In this document: in pieces, positions 1-7,061 of the stretch
Position numbering within the stretch: the stretch's first letter is position 1
How the letters are laid out: every line of letters begins with the position of its first letter
The notes under the pieces: model-generated
The model's input: the letters and a program-made list of their open reading frames with translations, nothing else
What the model was told of the DNA's origin: nothing
The model's database searches: none
DNA from: Acidobacteriota bacterium
Lineage (GTDB): Bacteria > Acidobacteriota > Vicinamibacteria > Vicinamibacterales > UBA8438
Assembly: GCA_011523485.1 (NCBI GenBank)
Contig: WTGR01000411.1
Span: 1 to 13,676, forward strand
Length of the DNA stretch: 13,676 nucleotides
Reading direction: 5' to 3'
Position numbers and translations under genes: made by a program

Positions 1-304
1 CTGTCGTGCGACTCGGTACGGCTCGCTTCGCACCGCATCAGGAAACAGCTTTCATGGGTACAGGCGTCCGGTGCGGCCAAACCGAACGGCTCGCCGCAAA
101 AAAATTCTCGGCGGTCGGGCCGGCCGCTTGCGTCGGAAGCCGACGCCTCAGATACGGGCGTGCGCATCCTCACGAGCCCGGTCCGCGGCGAGAGCATGCG
201 GTTCGGACCGTTTGCGCCGCGCGACCTGCACCGCCGGACCCGTTCGGCGCGCATCCTGACCACTGGCACCCGACGAAGTCAATCAAGTGTCCTCGACACG
301 CGAA
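1..304 (+). repeat. Inverted repeat arm 1 (partner 6760-7009)
   Basis: Read on the plus strand, this stretch matches the reverse complement of 6760-7009 over most of its length. Base 1 pairs with about base 7009, and the match ends at the shared motif cctcgacacgcga (291-303), which is the last few codons of the FGE-fold gene on the minus strand. Arm 1 carries about 44 extra bases (around 170-213) that arm 2 lacks, plus single-base indels. It runs off the left edge, so it may be longer. Both arms can be translated for a while, but an indel breaks the shared frame, so I treat them as non-coding sequence following FGE genes. Confidence 0.85.
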
Positions 305-1847
305 AACCGATGTCGTAGAGCCGACCGTGGGCACGGAACCCGAAGTCCGCGCCGGGACGCTGGCTCACCACGACGCTGACCCAGGCACCGCCGCGCAGCA
401 CACGACGGCCGCAGTTGACATCCCAGCAGTCCTCCACCCACTCCCACAGATTCCCGACCATGTCCGACAGACCGGCGGCGTTCGACCCGTAGGAGCCGAC
501 CGGACACGTTGCCCGATTCCCCGTCCGCTCGCTGTCGCATCCGCGCTGAGACCCCTCCGCCGCCCGCGCCCATTCCGCCTCAGTCGGCAGCCGATACCTC
601 ATGCTCGTCGTCCGGCTCAGCCACGACACATACGCCTGCGCGTCGTCCCAGCTCACGCACGTCACCGGATGACGATCCGTCTGCGGAAAACCAGGGTCGC
701 GCCACGAATCGGCGTCACCCAGCGGGAAACATCCCCCGCCCGCACCGCCGCCCGTCGCCGACGCGAACGCCCGATACTCGCCCACCGTCACCTCGTAGCG
801 GCCCAGCGCCAGCGTGCCGCCCGCCAGCACCACCATCTCCGGGCATTCGGCGCAGTCCCGGAACACCTCGCCGGGACGCCGGCGCACGTCCCCGCCGACG
901 GTTGTGCCAAAACTCGGCGCAGGCGCGCCGGAGACCCGAGAGCCGGAGGCCTCCGGCGACCCCGTCCCGCCCACGCGCGTCCCGGTTGCCACGGACGCAG
1001 CACCCGCCGACGCGCGCAGCGCCGCCACTCGCGCCTGCGCCAGCTCGCTGAACAGACCGTTCGGGAACCGACGAAGATACGCCTCGAACTCCGCCGGGTT
1101 CGTGCTGTTCATGATCGACTGCCAGAACAATCCCTCCAGCTCCGCGCTGGCCGCGGGAGCGACCGCCACGGCCGCCGGTGCGCTCGCCGGCGAAGACTGC
1201 TCCGCCGCCGGGACCGTCGCAGGCGCAGACGGCGCGGCCGTCGCCACCGCTGGACCGGCCGCACCGGTAGACCGCAGCGCCTCGGCCGACGCACCGTCCA
1301 GATAGCCCGTCGACCGCGCACCGCGCGACGATTGCCACCGCCGTATCGCCGCGCGCGTCCGCGGACCGAACAGACCGTCCACACCGCCAGGGTCGAAACC
1401 CCCGGCCGCCAGGCCCTGCTGGATCTGACGCCGGGCCGCCAGGTCCAGGTTCAGACCCTCCTCGACAACCGGCCCGTTGCAGCCCCATGCCCGCACGATG
1501 CACCCAGACCCGCCACTCCGTGAACGGCACTCGGTCAGCGCCGCCTCCTGCGCGGCAGACGCCGACGCATACGCTTCGGCCCACCCCACCGCCGTGCTGT
1601 CCGCGTCCTGATCGGCCGCATACGCCGCGCAGCGACCGAACGTCAGCACCACCGAGCAGCCCGTACCGCACTCGCCCAGCGCCCGCGCCTGCGCCGCGGC
1701 CGCGGTCTCGTAGTCCACCGCCCAGCCCCACTGCTCGCCCTTCCGTTCGTCGATCGCCAGCGCCCCCACGGGCGCCTGAGCGGCGGCCGGCATCGTCGTA
1801 CAGAGGGAAGCAAGAACCACCAGACCCAACCACAGGGATGCCTGCAT
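279..1847 (-). CDS. Exported DUF4189 / peptidoglycan-binding / FGE-sulfatase-fold protein
   Basis: A 522-aa protein. The start at 1847 gives a clean signal peptide (residues 1-24, ending AAAQ) behind a good Shine-Dalgarno site; an upstream in-frame ATG at 1919 would add an Arg/Ser-rich stretch and hide the signal. Domains in order: a DUF4189-like domain (about 27-124, with GWAVDY and paired Cys residues); a PG_binding_1-like domain (about 133-192, motif VDGLFGPRTRAAIRRWQ); an Ala/Pro/Ser-rich linker; a short motif FWQSIMNSTNPAEFEAYL at 241-258; and an FGE-sulfatase (C-type-lectin-like) fold at 329-522 with YEVT, VSWDDA, YRLPTEAEW, GNLWEW and GFRVSRT. The oxidase Cys pair of true formylglycine-generating enzymes, just after RGG, is absent, so binding or scaffolding is likelier than sulfatase activation. 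The N-terminal strand of the fold (the MG...H.V segment) is missing. It probably acts in the periplasm or at the cell wall. It may be co-transcribed with the upstream 187-aa gene, 55 bases away. Confidence 0.85.
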   Translation of the reverse strand: MQASLWLGLVVLASLCTTMPAAAQAPVGALAIDERKGEQWGWAVDYETAAAAQARALGECGTGCSVVLTFGRCAAYAADQDADSTAVGWAEAYASASAAQEAALTECRSRSGGSGCIVRAWGCNGPVVEEGLNLDLAARRQIQQGLAAGGFDPGGVDGLFGPRTRAAIRRWQSSRGARSTGYLDGASAEALRSTGAAGPAVATAAPSAPATVPAAEQSSPASAPAAVAVAPAASAELEGLFWQSIMNSTNPAEFEAYLRRFPNGLFSELAQARVAALRASAGAASVATGTRVGGTGSPEASGSRVSGAPAPSFGTTVGGDVRRRPGEVFRDCAECPEMVVLAGGTLALGRYEVTVGEYRAFASATGGGAGGGCFPLGDADSWRDPGFPQTDRHPVTCVSWDDAQAYVSWLSRTTSMRYRLPTEAEWARAAEGSQRGCDSERTGNRATCPVGSYGSNAAGLSDMVGNLWEWVEDCWDVNCGRRVLRGGAWVSVVVSQRPGADFGFRAHGRLYDIGFRVSRTLD

Positions 1848-1853
1848 CGTTGA

Positions 1854-1860
1854 CTCTCCT
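1854..1860 (-). promoter_or_regulatory. Ribosome binding site deciding the 1847 start
   Basis: On the minus strand the sequence AGGAGAG lies six bases upstream of the ATG at 1847. It supports this start over the in-frame ATG at 1919. Confidence 0.7.
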
Positions 1861-1902
1861 CTCTCCCCGGAGAAGCTCGAGCTCGGGCGTCGACGGCGAC
1901 GG

Positions 1903-2466
1903 CTATTGGACCGTCTCATCCATCCAGTCGAGAAAGTTCCCCTTGAGCGTCACGTGGCCCGCAAGCCGGTTGTCGACCAGGAAGTCCACAAAGCGTTTCT
2001 TGACCTCGAGGCCGTCCAACACTTCCTCGACCGTGGCGTTGGGATAGTCGCCAAAAAGGAATGCAGTTGCGCGTTGACCGCGCTGGACGTACCGCATGAA
2101 GCCCTCCTGGCCGGGGTACTCGTCGTAGTCCACGCAGTGCGAGAAGATCTCCTGGATCTCGCGCTGCGCACACTTCCAGGTGGCCGTGAGCCATGGGTCA
2201 CGATCCCCGCTGAAGCAGGCCCTCCAGAGCAGACAGGGCGAGCCTGGTGAGTCGGGCACTGAAGGCCCGCCGCCAAAGCCCTGCTTGTCGATAACGACGA
2301 ACCGGGTGAAGTTGGTGCTCGGCGTCCTGGCGAAAGGGCTGCCACGGCCGCGCGGCAGGTCAGCCAGATACGCCCGCAGACTCTCCTCCGTGGTGTCGCC
2401 AGCCACCCGGTCCTCGATCGAAAACAGCGCGGTCAAGCCATACGGGTCGTCGTTCTTGTTGGTCAT
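1903..2466 (-). CDS. Uncharacterised 187-aa protein
   Basis: I do not recognise a named family. The protein is acidic and soluble-looking, with no signal peptide or membrane segment. Segments that look conserved are RFVVIDKQGF near residue 55, a PCLLWRACFSGDRDPWL stretch near 77-93, HCVDYDEYPGQEGFMRYV near 110-127, and TAFLFGDYPNATVEEVLDGL near 134-153. The pattern of an RFVV strand, a 'SGDRD' turn, an HC...YPG motif and a 'YPNATVEEV' helix start resembles small uncharacterised proteins that I associate loosely with peroxidase-linked contexts, but I cannot confirm that. The start is uncertain: ATGs at 2466, 2499 and 2577 are in frame and none has a strong Shine-Dalgarno; 2466 is chosen because recognisable protein-like sequence begins there. 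It ends 55 bases before the DUF4189/FGE gene and may share its transcript. Confidence 0.65.
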   Translation of the reverse strand: MTNKNDDPYGLTALFSIEDRVAGDTTEESLRAYLADLPRGRGSPFARTPSTNFTRFVVIDKQGFGGGPSVPDSPGSPCLLWRACFSGDRDPWLTATWKCAQREIQEIFSHCVDYDEYPGQEGFMRYVQRGQRATAFLFGDYPNATVEEVLDGLEVKKRFVDFLVDNRLAGHVTLKGNFLDWMDETVQ

Positions 2467-2897
2467 GCAGGGTCCCCGGGCCTGCCCGCTGTCGTCCATG
2501 GTCGTCGTTTCACGCCGTAGCGGGTGAGCACGCGGGCAGTTGCGAACGCTGTTCACCAGCGCGGCGGCGGCCCCCACTCGGCCAGGGCGGAGCAGGCGCC
2601 GGCAGCAGCACCGGCGAGCAACCTCGCGAGCTTCATCCCGTTCCCGTGTCGTCGAATTCCACCCATTCAGTTCCTCTCGACCACCGACTCATCTATTGGT
2701 TCAAGGCGTCCGAACACCAGGAAACGAACGGGTGGGATCGAAGAAACCGAGTCGCCGGGCACGCCACGACGGCCGGCGCCGCTCTGCCCGCGATCCTCGA
2801 GCGGGCGGCGTCTTCATCCCCGTGCGGAGGCGGTCCAGGGCGGTCTCCTGCGTGGCGGCAGGCGGCCCGGCCCTTGCCCGCGCAGGCGGCATCGCAC
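2467..2897. other. Divergent intergenic region
   Basis: About 430 bases between the minus-strand pair and the plus-strand sigma factor, so promoters for both directions should lie here. Open frames cross it on both strands, but their translations are Arg/Pro/Ala-rich with no recognisable motif, and they only extend the flanking genes upstream. I could not identify a convincing -35/-10 pair, hairpin or operator by eye. Confidence 0.5.
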
Positions 2898-3527
2898 ATG
2901 ATCTCGCGTGTAATCATGGGGTTGAAGCCCGAGCCGTCGTCGATGGCGCCCGGCGAAACGGCCTCCACGTCGTCCGAGTCGCGCCTGCTGGAGCGGGCCC
3001 GGCGGGGCAGCCGCGGGGCGGCCGAGGCCCTGTTCGCGCGGTACGGGTCCTGGCTCAGGAGATGGACACGGGGCCGCCTGCCGCAACGGGCACGGGGTTC
3101 TCTCGACACCAGCGACGTCGTGCAGCAGGCGCTGGCCTACACGTTCACGCGGCTCGACTGGTTCGAGTCGAAGCGGGCGAGCGCACTGCGGGCCTACCTG
3201 CGGCGGGTGACCGAGAACCGCATCCGCGACGAGCTGCGGCGGGCGACGCGGCGCCGTCACGCCATTGCGCCGGAGCAACCGGTCCGGGCGTCCGAGGACG
3301 GCGCGCCGCAACTGCGGCGGCTCGTCGACGACGAGGCCTGGAGGCGCTACGTCGATGGCCTGCAGCGTCTGAGCGCCCGGGACCGGCGCCTGATCGCCGG
3401 TCGCGTCGAGCTCGGCTACAACTACCGGCAGCTCGCGCTCGCCGAACGGATGCCTAGCTCGGACGCGGCGCGCATGGCGCTGCGGCGGGCGTTGGTTCGG
3501 CTGGGCGACGTCATGGCGGTTTCCTGA
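2898..3527 (+). CDS. ECF-type RNA polymerase sigma factor
   Basis: A 209-aa protein. Region 2 spans about 29-110: LLERARRGSRGAAEALF, then RYGSWLRRW and DTSDVVQQAL, a variant of the usual D..D.VQ core-binding helix. An Arg-rich stretch follows at 107-120 (RIRDELRRATRRR). Region 4 at about 150-202 has LSARDRRLIAGRVELGYNYRQLA and a recognition helix around SSDAARMALRRAL. The length suits a two-domain ECF factor. The start is ambiguous: ATGs at 2898, 2916 and 2943 are all in frame with weak Shine-Dalgarno sites, and the open frame extends further upstream without protein-like sequence. The stop lies 57 bases before the membrane kinase. ECF factors of this style are commonly found beside Ser/Thr kinases in Acidobacteriota and Planctomycetota, so regulation through the kinase rather than a classical anti-sigma factor is a reasonable inference. 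Confidence 0.85.
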   Translation: MISRVIMGLKPEPSSMAPGETASTSSESRLLERARRGSRGAAEALFARYGSWLRRWTRGRLPQRARGSLDTSDVVQQALAYTFTRLDWFESKRASALRAYLRRVTENRIRDELRRATRRRHAIAPEQPVRASEDGAPQLRRLVDDEAWRRYVDGLQRLSARDRRLIAGRVELGYNYRQLALAERMPSSDAARMALRRALVRLGDVMAVS

Positions 3528-3584
3528 CGCAGGACCCGCCTGTTCGGTTTCCCCTTCGCGAACGCCTGTTCAATTGGAAGGCGC

Positions 3585-6344
3585 ATGACCCGCGCGGTGC
3601 GGCTGTCGGTGTCCGAACACGGCCGAGCGAAGGCAAGTCGGATGGGTGAGGAGGAGCGCGACCCCCTGGTCGTCGACGTGGCGGACGCGTTGACGCTGAA
3701 CCAGGACGTGGATTGGGACCGGTGCGCACGGGAGGCCACACCCGCCAAGCGCCGGACGATTGAGAACCTGCGTCTGGTCGCCGACCTGCTTGCCGACTTC
3801 CGGGCGCAGGGCGAGGCGGCGGCGGGCGAGACGGCGATGGGCTCCCACCTGCCCCGCGGCGTTTTCGTCCGCCTCGCCGTGCGAGCGCTGATCGCCGTCG
3901 CCGCGCTCTGGGTGACTGCTCTGGTGGCGCTGGGCCTGTGGGGGTGGAACGACTTCCGGCGCGAGTACGGCGATCTCGCCTCCTACCTGACGCTCCTGAC
4001 GGCCGCGCCGGTGGCGAACGCGTGCCTGCTCCTGTTCGCGGGGCGCCGCGACCACCGGACGTGGTTGCTGGGCGTGTACTTCCTCCTGGCGGCTGCAACG
4101 GTCAATCCGTTCGCGCTGCTCGGCATCCTCCGGGGCGATCCTCCGGTCGAGCCGTTCGGCTATCCCGACTTCGCCTTCCCCTACGTCTACCCGTTCCTGT
4201 TCGCGCCGGCGTTCCTGTGGGCGTTCGCTCGCGAGTGCCCCCGGGTCCGTCGCGGGACCCGGCTCGACGGCCTGGCGCGGCGGATGGTGCCGGTCAGCGC
4301 GCTGGTCGGCTGCCTCCTCTGGGTCGGGGTCGTGACGTGGTTGTTGCTCGCCCGCGCGGGCCGGGTGCCCCTGGCGGTCTCCTGGGTGGTGTTCGACGGG
4401 TTGTTCGTCGTGTTGAACATGTTGTCGCTCGGGGCGGTCGTGGTGATCGTGCTGCGCGCGCACACGGCGCCGGCCGACGAGACCCGGCGCGTCGTTCTGT
4501 TCGGCATCGGGTTCCTGCTGTACGTCGGGTTGCTGTTCGCGCACAACGTCGCCGAGACGTTCACTCCGGGGGACGTGCTGTCCAACTACCAATGGTCTCC
4601 AGCCATCGCGGCGATGCATGTGCTGCGGTTTCCGGGAATCGCCCTGCTCTGGTGCTCGGTGCTCGCCGCCCGCGTGCCGCATGTGCGCGAGGTGGTACGG
4701 GCGTCGCTGGGGCGGCTGCTGGCGCACGGGTGGCTGTTCGGCATCGGGGCGGCCGCGCCGGCGGCGGTCCTGGCCTGGCTGCTGGCCAACCGCCCGGAAC
4801 AGACGCTGGGCGCGGTCGCCGCGGACCCGGTGGTGCAGTCGCTGGGCGCGCTATCGACGTTCCTGCTGCTGGCCGCCGCCACCCGCGGGCATCTGCTGCT
4901 ACGCCTCGATGCGTGGCTCTATCCCGACACCGCCGACCAGCGGCAGGCGCTGGCGGATGCGGCGGCTGCGTTGGCCAAGGTGGGGCGCATCACGGCGGTC
5001 GGCTGGATCGTGCAACGGACGGCGAAACGAGGCTGCGGCACCCCGGTCACCCTGCTGCTACGGACCGATGCGGCGGCGGAAACCGACGGCCTCGACGATC
5101 CGGACGGCGACATGCCGCCCCTGGCAAGCGCGTCCCCCATCGTCAGCATGCTGGAGACGGCCGGCGGCGCGCTTCGGGTCCATCCACAGGACGAAGCGTC
5201 GTACTTCGACCTGTTGCCGCATGACGACAGGCGGTGGGTCGTCGAATCGGGCGCCGACGCCGTCGTGCCGGTCCCGGGCCCCGGCGCGGAGCTACTGGGC
5301 GTCCTGGTGGCGGGCCGGCGCCTGGACGGGCGGCTCGCGCGGCCGGTGGACCTCCCGTTTCTCGAGGCGCTGGCGGCGGCGGCCGGGCTGGCCGGCGAGC
5401 GCGTGCTCGCGATGCGCACGGGGGGAGCCCGGTCGGTGGACGCGCCGCCGGCCCACGAATGCCCGGCGTGCGGATGCGTGGCGGAGGCCGGTGAGCCGGC
5501 GGCATGCGACTGCGGGGCCGCGTACGTCGAGACGGAGGGGCCGAAGCTGCTCGCGGGCAAGTACCGGCTGGCGCGGCGCCTGGGAAAGGGAGGAATGGGG
5601 GCGGTCTACCTGGCGCGCGACCTCCGGCTCGAGCGCGACGTCGCCGTCAAGACGCTGACGGGCGAGTCCGTCAGCCGCCTGATGGGCTCGATGCCGGAGG
5701 CCTGGGCCATGGCCACGGTCACCCATCCGGCCGTGGCGCAGATCTTCGGCATCGAGTCGTGGCGGGGCCGCCCGTTCCTCGTCGTGGAGTTCCTGCCACG
5801 GGGCACGCTGGCGGACCGGCTTCGGCGCGGGCCGCTGCCGGCGGCGCGCGCCCTCGACATCGCCGCCCTGCTGGCCGACGCCCTGGCGGCCTTGCACGAG
5901 GCCGGCTACCTGCACGGGGACGTCAAGCCGAGCAACGTCGGGTTCGCGGCCGACGGGTCGCCGAAGCTCCTCGACTTCGGCCTGGCCCGCGAGGCGAACG
6001 ACGCCACCAGCGGGGGCGGCACCGCGCGCTACCTCTCCCCCGAGGTGCTGTCCGGCCGCCCCGCCGAGGAAGCCGACGACGTCTGGTCGTTGTGCGTGAT
6101 GCTGTACGAGATGGTCTCGGGGGAACATCCGTTCGCGGGGGGCGGCGCCGGCGAGGTGCAGGATCGCATTCGACGGCAGCTTCTCGGCCCCCGCGCCCCG
6201 GCGGCGGCGGGCTCGGGCCCGGCGGCGGCCGTGACGGCGTTCGCGGCGATGCTGCTGACGGCGCGCCGGTCGGCCCGTCCGGCAACCGCGAACGCCTTCG
6301 CCGACGCGCTTCGTGGTATTCCCCGCGGAGACCTCCCGGCCTGA
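3585..6344 (+). CDS. Multi-pass membrane Ser/Thr protein kinase with zinc ribbon
   Basis: A 919-aa protein. Residues 1-85 are cytosolic and include a DALTLNQDVDWDRC element of the kind seen at the N-terminus of kinases paired with ECF factors. About ten hydrophobic helices fill roughly 93-455. A GAF-like region lies at about 460-610 (ending LGVLVAG and a 'PFLEALAAAAGLA' helix). A short zinc ribbon follows at about 625-643 (CPACGC...CDCG). The kinase domain occupies about 657-915: glycine loop LGKGGMGAVY, VAVK lysine near 689, catalytic loop HGDVKPSN near 777, DFG near 796, then GTARYLSPEV and DVWSLCVMLYEM. The catalytic loop reads HGD, not HRD, so it is a non-RD kinase, but Lys, Asp and DFG Asp are all present and activity is likely. 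Here the kinase domain is C-terminal to the membrane domain. ATG at 3585 has GGAAG just upstream; ATG at 3642 (MGEEERDP) is an alternative. Probably an operon with the sigma factor. Confidence 0.9.
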   Translation: MTRAVRLSVSEHGRAKASRMGEEERDPLVVDVADALTLNQDVDWDRCAREATPAKRRTIENLRLVADLLADFRAQGEAAAGETAMGSHLPRGVFVRLAVRALIAVAALWVTALVALGLWGWNDFRREYGDLASYLTLLTAAPVANACLLLFAGRRDHRTWLLGVYFLLAAATVNPFALLGILRGDPPVEPFGYPDFAFPYVYPFLFAPAFLWAFARECPRVRRGTRLDGLARRMVPVSALVGCLLWVGVVTWLLLARAGRVPLAVSWVVFDGLFVVLNMLSLGAVVVIVLRAHTAPADETRRVVLFGIGFLLYVGLLFAHNVAETFTPGDVLSNYQWSPAIAAMHVLRFPGIALLWCSVLAARVPHVREVVRASLGRLLAHGWLFGIGAAAPAAVLAWLLANRPEQTLGAVAADPVVQSLGALSTFLLLAAATRGHLLLRLDAWLYPDTADQRQALADAAAALAKVGRITAVGWIVQRTAKRGCGTPVTLLLRTDAAAETDGLDDPDGDMPPLASASPIVSMLETAGGALRVHPQDEASYFDLLPHDDRRWVVESGADAVVPVPGPGAELLGVLVAGRRLDGRLARPVDLPFLEALAAAAGLAGERVLAMRTGGARSVDAPPAHECPACGCVAEAGEPAACDCGAAYVETEGPKLLAGKYRLARRLGKGGMGAVYLARDLRLERDVAVKTLTGESVSRLMGSMPEAWAMATVTHPAVAQIFGIESWRGRPFLVVEFLPRGTLADRLRRGPLPAARALDIAALLADALAALHEAGYLHGDVKPSNVGFAADGSPKLLDFGLAREANDATSGGGTARYLSPEVLSGRPAEEADDVWSLCVMLYEMVSGEHPFAGGGAGEVQDRIRRQLLGPRAPAAAGSGPAAAVTAFAAMLLTARRSARPATANAFADALRGIPRGDLPA

Positions 6345-6386
6345 CATCCAACAATCGCAAGCTCTCCAGCGCCGTTCACGCGCAGA

Positions 6387-6674
6387 CGGCGGCCGCCCGC
6401 TTGCGCCATCGACAGTCCGGTTTGCCAGCAGCGGCACGTGTTGCGTCCTGCGCGCATCAGACCAACTGGCGCCTAGCGAGCTCTGCGAAGACGCGGTCGC
6501 GCGCGATCAGCTCGTCGTGGCGGCCGCTCTCGGCGATCCGCCCCTGGTCGAGGACGTAGATGCGGTCCGCGTCGCGCACGGTGCTGAGGCGGTGGGCGAT
6601 CACGAGCGCTGGTCGCCTCGTCGAGCAGCGGGATGCGGGGCTTGCGGGCCAGCGCGCGGGCGATCAGCAGCCGC
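6387..6674. repeat. Direct repeat copy 1 (partner 13316-13665)
   Basis: Starting from cggcggccgcccgcttgcgc, this stretch matches 13316-13665 in the same orientation with scattered substitutions. It covers the region just beyond the ABC exporter stop codon and the last part of the exporter gene. Relative to the other copy, 62 bases are missing between 6605 and 6606 (13535-13596 in the intact copy). The match stops abruptly after cgatcagcagccgc at 6674. Confidence 0.9.
6447..6674 (-). pseudogene. Truncated, frameshifted ABC exporter 3' end
   Basis: On the minus strand this reads as the end of an ABC transporter ATPase: [13 protein letters not shown], then LLDEATSA (signature to Walker B region), then after a break [24 protein letters not shown] sequence ending RRQLV and a stop at 6447. 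A 62-base deletion, relative to the copy at 13386-13676, removes the residues between the Walker B region and the H-loop and shifts the frame. Everything upstream of the signature region is gone: past 6674 the sequence switches to unrelated DNA joined to an FGE-tail fragment. It cannot make a working ATPase. It is a duplication or recombination scar of the same exporter family whose intact 3' end lies at the right edge. Confidence 0.88.
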
Positions 6675-6780
6675 ACAGAGCCGAGGCGATTCACGCCCGG
6701 GTGCCAGCGTCCCGACGCGCGCTACTGGACCGCGCCGGCGCTCGGGGCGACAACGGCGGTCGCGTGTCGAGGACGCTCTC
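6675..6780 (+). pseudogene. Degenerate FGE-domain tail fragment
   Basis: The end of this stretch (about 6749-6777) reads D-N-G-G-R-V-S-R-T-L in one frame. This corresponds to the closing DIGFRVSRTLD of the FGE-fold gene at 279-1847. The bases tcgcgtgtcgaggac are identical to that gene's 3' end. Upstream of that, the translation is only vaguely FGE-like and I cannot align it with confidence. No start, ribosome binding site or domain core is present. It marks where an FGE gene once ended just before the repeat at 6760-7009. Confidence 0.5.
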
Positions 6781-7009
6781 GTCGGGCGACAGTGGTCGGA
6801 ATGCGCGCCGAACGGGTCCGCCGGTGCAGGCCGCGCGGCGCAAATGCGCACGCCCGTATCGGAGACGTCGGCTTCCGAGGCAAGCGGCTGGCCCGACCGC
6901 CGAAAATTCTTCGCGGAAGGCCGTTCGGTTTGGCCGCACCGGACGCCGGTACCTATAGAGGCTGTTTCCTGATGAGGTGCGAAGCGGGCCGTGCCGAGGT
7001 GCACGACAG
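6760..7009 (-). repeat. Inverted repeat arm 2 (partner 1-304)
   Basis: The reverse complement of this stretch matches 1-304, including ctgtcgtgc at one end, the long match caggcgtccggtgcggcc (with neighbours) in the middle, and the FGE-tail bases at the other. It lacks the roughly 44-base segment found in arm 1. In this copy the repeat lies between an FGE-tail remnant and the start of the caspase-FGE gene, so it is natural downstream sequence of one gene and upstream leader of the next. Confidence 0.85.
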
Positions 7010-7050
7010 GAATCGTGGGGCCCTGAGTCTAGAGAAAGACTCCAGTGAGC

Positions 7051-7057
7051 AGGAGGT
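7051..7057 (+). promoter_or_regulatory. Ribosome binding site for the GTG start at 7062
   Basis: AGGAGGT ends four bases before GTG at 7062. This strong site decides the start of the caspase-FGE gene, because the open frame continues upstream to about 6633 through repeat and scar sequence. Confidence 0.8.
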
Positions 7058-7061
7058 AACC

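Noticed and set aside
279..1100. True formylglycine-generating enzyme activity for the FGE-fold proteins
   Set aside because: Both FGE-fold proteins lack the Cys pair that follows the RGG(S/A) motif in active enzymes, and no sulfatase gene is nearby.
6..1523. 505-aa open frame on the plus strand
   Set aside because: Arg/Pro/His-rich translation lying antisense to the DUF4189/FGE gene, with no domain motif; a GC-rich shadow.
3570..4727. 385-aa minus-strand frame, and 5292-6437 minus (381 aa)
   Set aside because: Antisense to the membrane kinase. His/Gln/Arg-rich low-complexity translations caused by GC-rich codon positions.
6790..7009. Conserved small protein encoded by the inverted repeat
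   Set aside because: The two arms share a translation only briefly before a one-base indel changes the frame, so the conservation is of DNA rather than of protein.
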